Source of the DNA: Bacteroidaceae bacterium
GTDB lineage: Bacteria; Bacteroidota; Bacteroidia; Bacteroidales; Bacteroidaceae
NCBI GenBank assembly: GCA_017462065.1
Contig: JAFTRV010000007.1
Location: 1 to 49,536 of the forward strand
Length of the DNA stretch: 49,536 nucleotides
Direction: 5' to 3'
In this document: positions 46,283-49,536 of the stretch, one piece after another
Layout: every line of letters starts with the position of its first letter
Position numbering within the stretch: the first letter of the stretch is position 1
Notes under the pieces: generated by a model
Database searches by the model: none
Seen by the model: the letters and a program-made list of their open reading frames with translations, nothing else
Told to the model about the DNA's origin: nothing
Program-made: the position numbers and the translations under genes

Positions 46283-46332
46283 CACGATTTTGGCAAAAGC
46301 AACAGAATAAATCACAATAAAATTTAATAGAA

Positions 46333-49164
46333 ATGCAGAACAAAGGATTTGTAAAAGTATTTGCAGCACTGCTGACAATCGTATGTTTGTTCTACCTCTC
46401 ATTCTCTGTCGTTACAAGCTATCACGCAGGTAAGGCCGAAGAGTGCGCTCAGGGCAGCAAGCATTACATGGATTCTATGCAGAACAAGAAAGTCTGGCTT
46501 GGAATTTACTCATTGAAAGAGTGCCGCGAATTGGAGATTGGTCTTGGTTTGGACCTTAAAGGCGGTATGTATGTCATTATGGAAGTCTCTGTTTCTGACA
46601 TCGTTAAGGCGTTGTCAGGCAACAAGGAAGACGCGGCTTTCAAGACAGCTTTGGAAAATGCGCGCGTGGCTACCATCAATGGCGGAGACTACATAACAGC
46701 GTTTATCAACGAGTATCATAAGGCAGCCCCGGGCAGCAACTTGGCATCGCTCTTCGCTACATTCGACCTGAAAGACAAGGTTTCTCAGAACTCTACGAAC
46801 AAAGAGGTCGAGGATGTGTTGCGCAGCGAGGTAAAGGCGGCTGTTGATAACTCATACAACGTATTGCGTTCACGTATCGACCGCTTCGGCGTTGTTCAGC
46901 CTAACATTCAGGCTATCGAAGGCGGTCTGGGCCGTATCATGATTGAGCTTCCGGGCGTTAAGGACCCCGACCGTGTACGCAAGCTCCTCCAGGGCTCGGC
47001 TAACCTCGAATTCTGGGAGACATATACGCTCGATGAGATAGCAAAGGAGATATATCCCGCATTGCAGGACCTCGACAGCAAGCTTGCCGCTGCAAGCAAC
47101 GATTCTGTCGCTAATCCCTTGATGTCACGCATCATCGGTCTTAACAGCTCGCTTTGCACAGTGGGTGCCGCTCATTACAGCGATACAGCAGCTATCAACA
47201 GAATGCTTGCGACAGAAGAGGCTAAAATAGCCCTTCCTCGTGACCTTCGCCTTATGTGGAGCGTTGAGGCCTATGACGGCGACTCAACAAGAACTATCTT
47301 TGAGTTGAACGCAATCAAGGTTACAGAGCGTAGCGGCAGAGCCCCGGTAGAGGGTGACGTTATCTCTGACGCTAAGGCCGGCTTTGACCAGAACGGCGCT
47401 CCTTGCGTCGATATGCAGATGAACGTAGACGGTTCAAGAAGATGGGCTAACCTTACAAAGAAGAATTTGCACCGTGCTGTAGCGATCGTGCTCGATGGCT
47501 ACGTTTACAGCGCTCCTACTGTTCAGTCTGAAATCACAGGCGGTCGCTCACAGATTACCGGCAACTTCACAATCGAGGCTACTCAGGACTTGGCGAACGT
47601 GCTTCGCTCAGGTAAGATGGCAGCTCCTGTACGCATCGTTCAGGAGGAGGTAGTAGGTCCTTCTTTGGGTCAGAAGTCAATCGAGCAGGGTGTTGTTTCG
47701 TTCATCGTGGCATTTGTGCTCCTTATGGTTTACATGTGCGCGATGTACGGTGTAATCCCGGGCTCTGTAGCTAACCTTGCGCTGTTGCTCAACCTCTTCT
47801 TTACGATGGGCGTGCTTGCGTCGTTCCAGGCTGCATTGACAATGTCCGGTATTGCAGGTATCGTTCTTACATTAGGTATGGCGGTCGATGCCAACGTGCT
47901 TATATACGAGCGTACAAAAGAGGAACTGCGTGCGGGCAAGGCTGTTCGTGCGGCTCTTTCTGACGGTTATAAGAACGCATTCTCAGCAATCTTCGACTCT
48001 AACTTTACATCAATCATAACCGGTATCATCCTGTTCAACTTCGGTACAGGTCCTATCAAGGGCTTCGCTACGACATTGATTATCGGTCTGTTGTGTTCAT
48101 TCTTTACGGCAGTGTTCGTTACACGTGTAATCTTCGAGCACTTCATGGACAAGAACAAGTGGCTGAATCTTACATTTACGACAAAGATCTCAAAGAACCT
48201 CATGAGAGAGCCGAACTTCAACTTCCTCGGCGCTTCAAAGAAGTCTTTGATTATATTCGGCATCGCTATTCTTGCTATGGTCGCATCGTTCGTGTTCCGT
48301 GGCTTGAGCCAGAGCATCGACTTTACCGGCGGACGCAACTTCGTCGTTCAGTTCGAGAAGGAGGTTGAGCCTGAGACCGTGCGTGCCCTGCTGAAGGAGA
48401 AGATAACCGAGGACAATGTTCAGGCTATCGCTCTCGGTACAGACGGCAAGACTATCCGTGTTACAACGAACTACATGATAAACGATACGGCAAAGTTGGC
48501 CGACGACAATATCTCTAAGTTCCTTTACGATTCGTTCATGGAGGGCGGTCTTCTTAGCGAGGACTTGACATTGGAGACGTTCCGTGACTACGACAACCAC
48601 GAGGGCGGTTCAATCATCAGCTCTCAGAAGGTTGGTCCGAGCATGGCTGAGGATATCCGCAACGGAGCTATCATAGCTGTGATGTTCGCTCTTATCGCAA
48701 TCTTCATCTACATTCTTGTACGTTTCCATAACGTGGCATACAGCATCGGCTCAATATTCGCCCTCGCTGTTGACGTTGTAATGATTATGGGTTGCTACTC
48801 ATTGCTGCACGGCATTCTTCCTATGTCATTGGAGGTAGACCAGACATTCATCGGTGCTATCCTTACCGCTATCGGTTACTCAATCAATGACAAGGTGGTT
48901 ATCTTTGACCGTATACGTGAGTTCTCTCACCTCTATCCGAAGCGTGACAAGTTCGACCTCTTCAACGCCTCGCTGAACACTACGTTGTCTCGTACAATCA
49001 ATACATCATTGAGTACTTTGATTGTGCTGGTATGTATCTTCATCCTCGGTGGTGACAGCATCCGTAGCTTCTCGTTCGCTATGATTCTTGGTGTTGTATT
49101 CGGTACATTGTCTTCACTCTTCATTGCTGCGCCTATCGCATACAGCATCATAAGAAAGAAGTAA
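46333..49164 (+). CDS. secDF: Protein translocase subunit SecDF (fused)
   Basis: A 943-residue fusion of SecD and SecF that uses the proton gradient to pull proteins through the Sec channel; it contacts SecYEG and YidC. The SecD part (about 1-610) has LGLDLKGGMYVIMEV near the start, a large periplasmic P1 domain, and the GMAVDANVLIYERTKEELRAG motif after its fourth membrane segment. The SecF part starts near residue 628 (FNFLGASKKSLIIFG), with IDFTGGRNFVVQF and a GYSINDKVVIFDRIREF motif. About twelve membrane segments in total. Preferred codons are used throughout, as for an abundant protein. The fusion is usual for Bacteroidota. Confidence 0.96.
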   Translation: MQNKGFVKVFAALLTIVCLFYLSFSVVTSYHAGKAEECAQGSKHYMDSMQNKKVWLGIYSLKECRELEIGLGLDLKGGMYVIMEVSVSDIVKALSGNKEDAAFKTALENARVATINGGDYITAFINEYHKAAPGSNLASLFATFDLKDKVSQNSTNKEVEDVLRSEVKAAVDNSYNVLRSRIDRFGVVQPNIQAIEGGLGRIMIELPGVKDPDRVRKLLQGSANLEFWETYTLDEIAKEIYPALQDLDSKLAAASNDSVANPLMSRIIGLNSSLCTVGAAHYSDTAAINRMLATEEAKIALPRDLRLMWSVEAYDGDSTRTIFELNAIKVTERSGRAPVEGDVISDAKAGFDQNGAPCVDMQMNVDGSRRWANLTKKNLHRAVAIVLDGYVYSAPTVQSEITGGRSQITGNFTIEATQDLANVLRSGKMAAPVRIVQEEVVGPSLGQKSIEQGVVSFIVAFVLLMVYMCAMYGVIPGSVANLALLLNLFFTMGVLASFQAALTMSGIAGIVLTLGMAVDANVLIYERTKEELRAGKAVRAALSDGYKNAFSAIFDSNFTSIITGIILFNFGTGPIKGFATTLIIGLLCSFFTAVFVTRVIFEHFMDKNKWLNLTFTTKISKNLMREPNFNFLGASKKSLIIFGIAILAMVASFVFRGLSQSIDFTGGRNFVVQFEKEVEPETVRALLKEKITEDNVQAIALGTDGKTIRVTTNYMINDTAKLADDNISKFLYDSFMEGGLLSEDLTLETFRDYDNHEGGSIISSQKVGPSMAEDIRNGAIIAVMFALIAIFIYILVRFHNVAYSIGSIFALAVDVVMIMGCYSLLHGILPMSLEVDQTFIGAILTAIGYSINDKVVIFDRIREFSHLYPKRDKFDLFNASLNTTLSRTINTSLSTLIVLVCIFILGGDSIRSFSFAMILGVVFGTLSSLFIAAPIAYSIIRKK

Positions 49165-49176
49165 TAAATACCATAA

Positions 49177-49224
49177 TTACATAAAATCACCGCCACAAGA
49201 ATTTGTGGCGGTGATTTTATGTAA
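49177..49224 (+). terminator. Terminator after secDF
   Basis: A 22-bp perfect stem: TTACATAAAATCACCGCCAC, AA, loop GAAT, then the exact complement, followed by AAAGG. A very stable hairpin which can act on both strands. Confidence 0.92.
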
Positions 49225-49349
49225 AAAGGTCTGCCTTTTAGGATTCTCGGGCTCACCAGCAAAGTCTGGGGGGAATAGAATGTTTCATTCTTATTGCAAC
49301 TTACCCTTAATCAGTTGTCGTTTATTCTTTTTGTAGTCGTTCTATCTTG

Positions 49350-49370
49350 TACTTTTGTAGCACAAAAGTA
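49350..49370. repeat. Palindrome TACTTTTGT-AGC-ACAAAAGTA
   Basis: Two 9-nt exact arms around AGC; the left arm is also a perfect -7 element (TACTTTTG). The following bases (CAAAAAGCCCGGCAC, then GTCGCAAGCGAC and CGGTCAAACCGG) resemble dispersed intergenic repeats in Bacteroidales. The stretch 49225-49536 holds no gene that I can support; the reverse frame over 49311-49532 is probably a by-product of this repeat. Confidence 0.5.
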
Positions 49371-49536
49371 CCAAAAAGCCCGGCACAGGGAAGAACAGTC
49401 TGCCGGTTCTTTGCTCACAAGTCGCAAGCGACATTCCTCGGTCAAACCGGCATTGTCATAAAAGGCTTCTCTTTGACATTCGGGGCTCCGGAGAGGCATG
49501 TTGTATTGCGTTTTAGGGAAATATAACGGCATACAA

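Noticed and set aside
49311-49532. 73-codon reverse frame at the right edge
   Set aside because: It lies in repeat-like sequence with a palindrome; the text looks like a recurrent spurious protein rather than a conserved gene.

Overview
The window looks like a chromosomal core segment of a Bacteroidota bacterium in the order Bacteroidales, probably near Prevotellaceae or Muribaculaceae; the genus is a guess. Evidence: promoters of the Bacteroidota type (-7 TAnnTTTG, often with a TTG/TTTG about 20 nt upstream), AT-rich start regions instead of strong Shine-Dalgarno sequences, a fused SecDF, a viroplasmin-type RNase HI, OstA-like and parvulin clusters, and large secreted proteins ending in a type IX-like tail (YDLQGRR...GIYVV). 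No phage, plasmid, conjugative element, intact IS or CRISPR array was found.

Layout. 1-3.0 kb: a secreted protein of unknown function followed by a 52-residue peptide gene. 3.1-4.8 kb: an orphan histidine kinase and a 0.6 kb gene-free stretch of degenerate short repeats. 4.8-7.9 kb: yceD-rpmF and era-der, with der ending in a tandemly repeated 3' end and a palindromic MITE-like element. 8.2-9.7 kb (minus): an Mla-type ABC transporter pair. 9.9-14.2 kb: lptB and a secreted subtilisin-like protease. 14.4-17.7 kb: tig-clpP-clpX. 17.9-29.2 kb: recQ-guaB, then an envelope block of three SurA/parvulin-like proteins, an OstA/LptA-like protein, a small membrane protein and mutL. 29.4-30.9 kb: an OmpA-family porin and two identical tRNA-Val(UAC) genes. 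31-40.9 kb: purB, an RluB-type pseudouridine synthase, asnS, a mannose-1-phosphate guanylyltransferase, a THUMP RNA methyltransferase, purD and two membrane proteins. 40.9-44.2 kb (minus): a radical SAM protein, RNase HI and argS. 44.5-49.2 kb: two overlapping rhomboid genes and secDF. The last 0.37 kb holds a strong terminator and a repeat-like sequence.

The genes mainly serve translation and ribosome maturation (rpmF, era, der, asnS, argS, RNA modification), protein quality control (tig, clpP, clpX, parvulins), outer membrane biogenesis (lptB, OstA-like, Mla-like, SurA-like, secDF, OmpA) and purine synthesis (guaB, purB, purD). Most of the window is ordinary core genome. The points I rate highest are the small peptide gene beside the sorted secreted protein, the Walker A lysine-to-glutamine change in the second GTPase domain of Der, the family of intergenic repeats that begin exactly at gene ends, the MITE-like palindrome, and a degenerate endonuclease motif in MutL. 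I did not find a convincing new multi-gene system; the peptide gene is the closest candidate.
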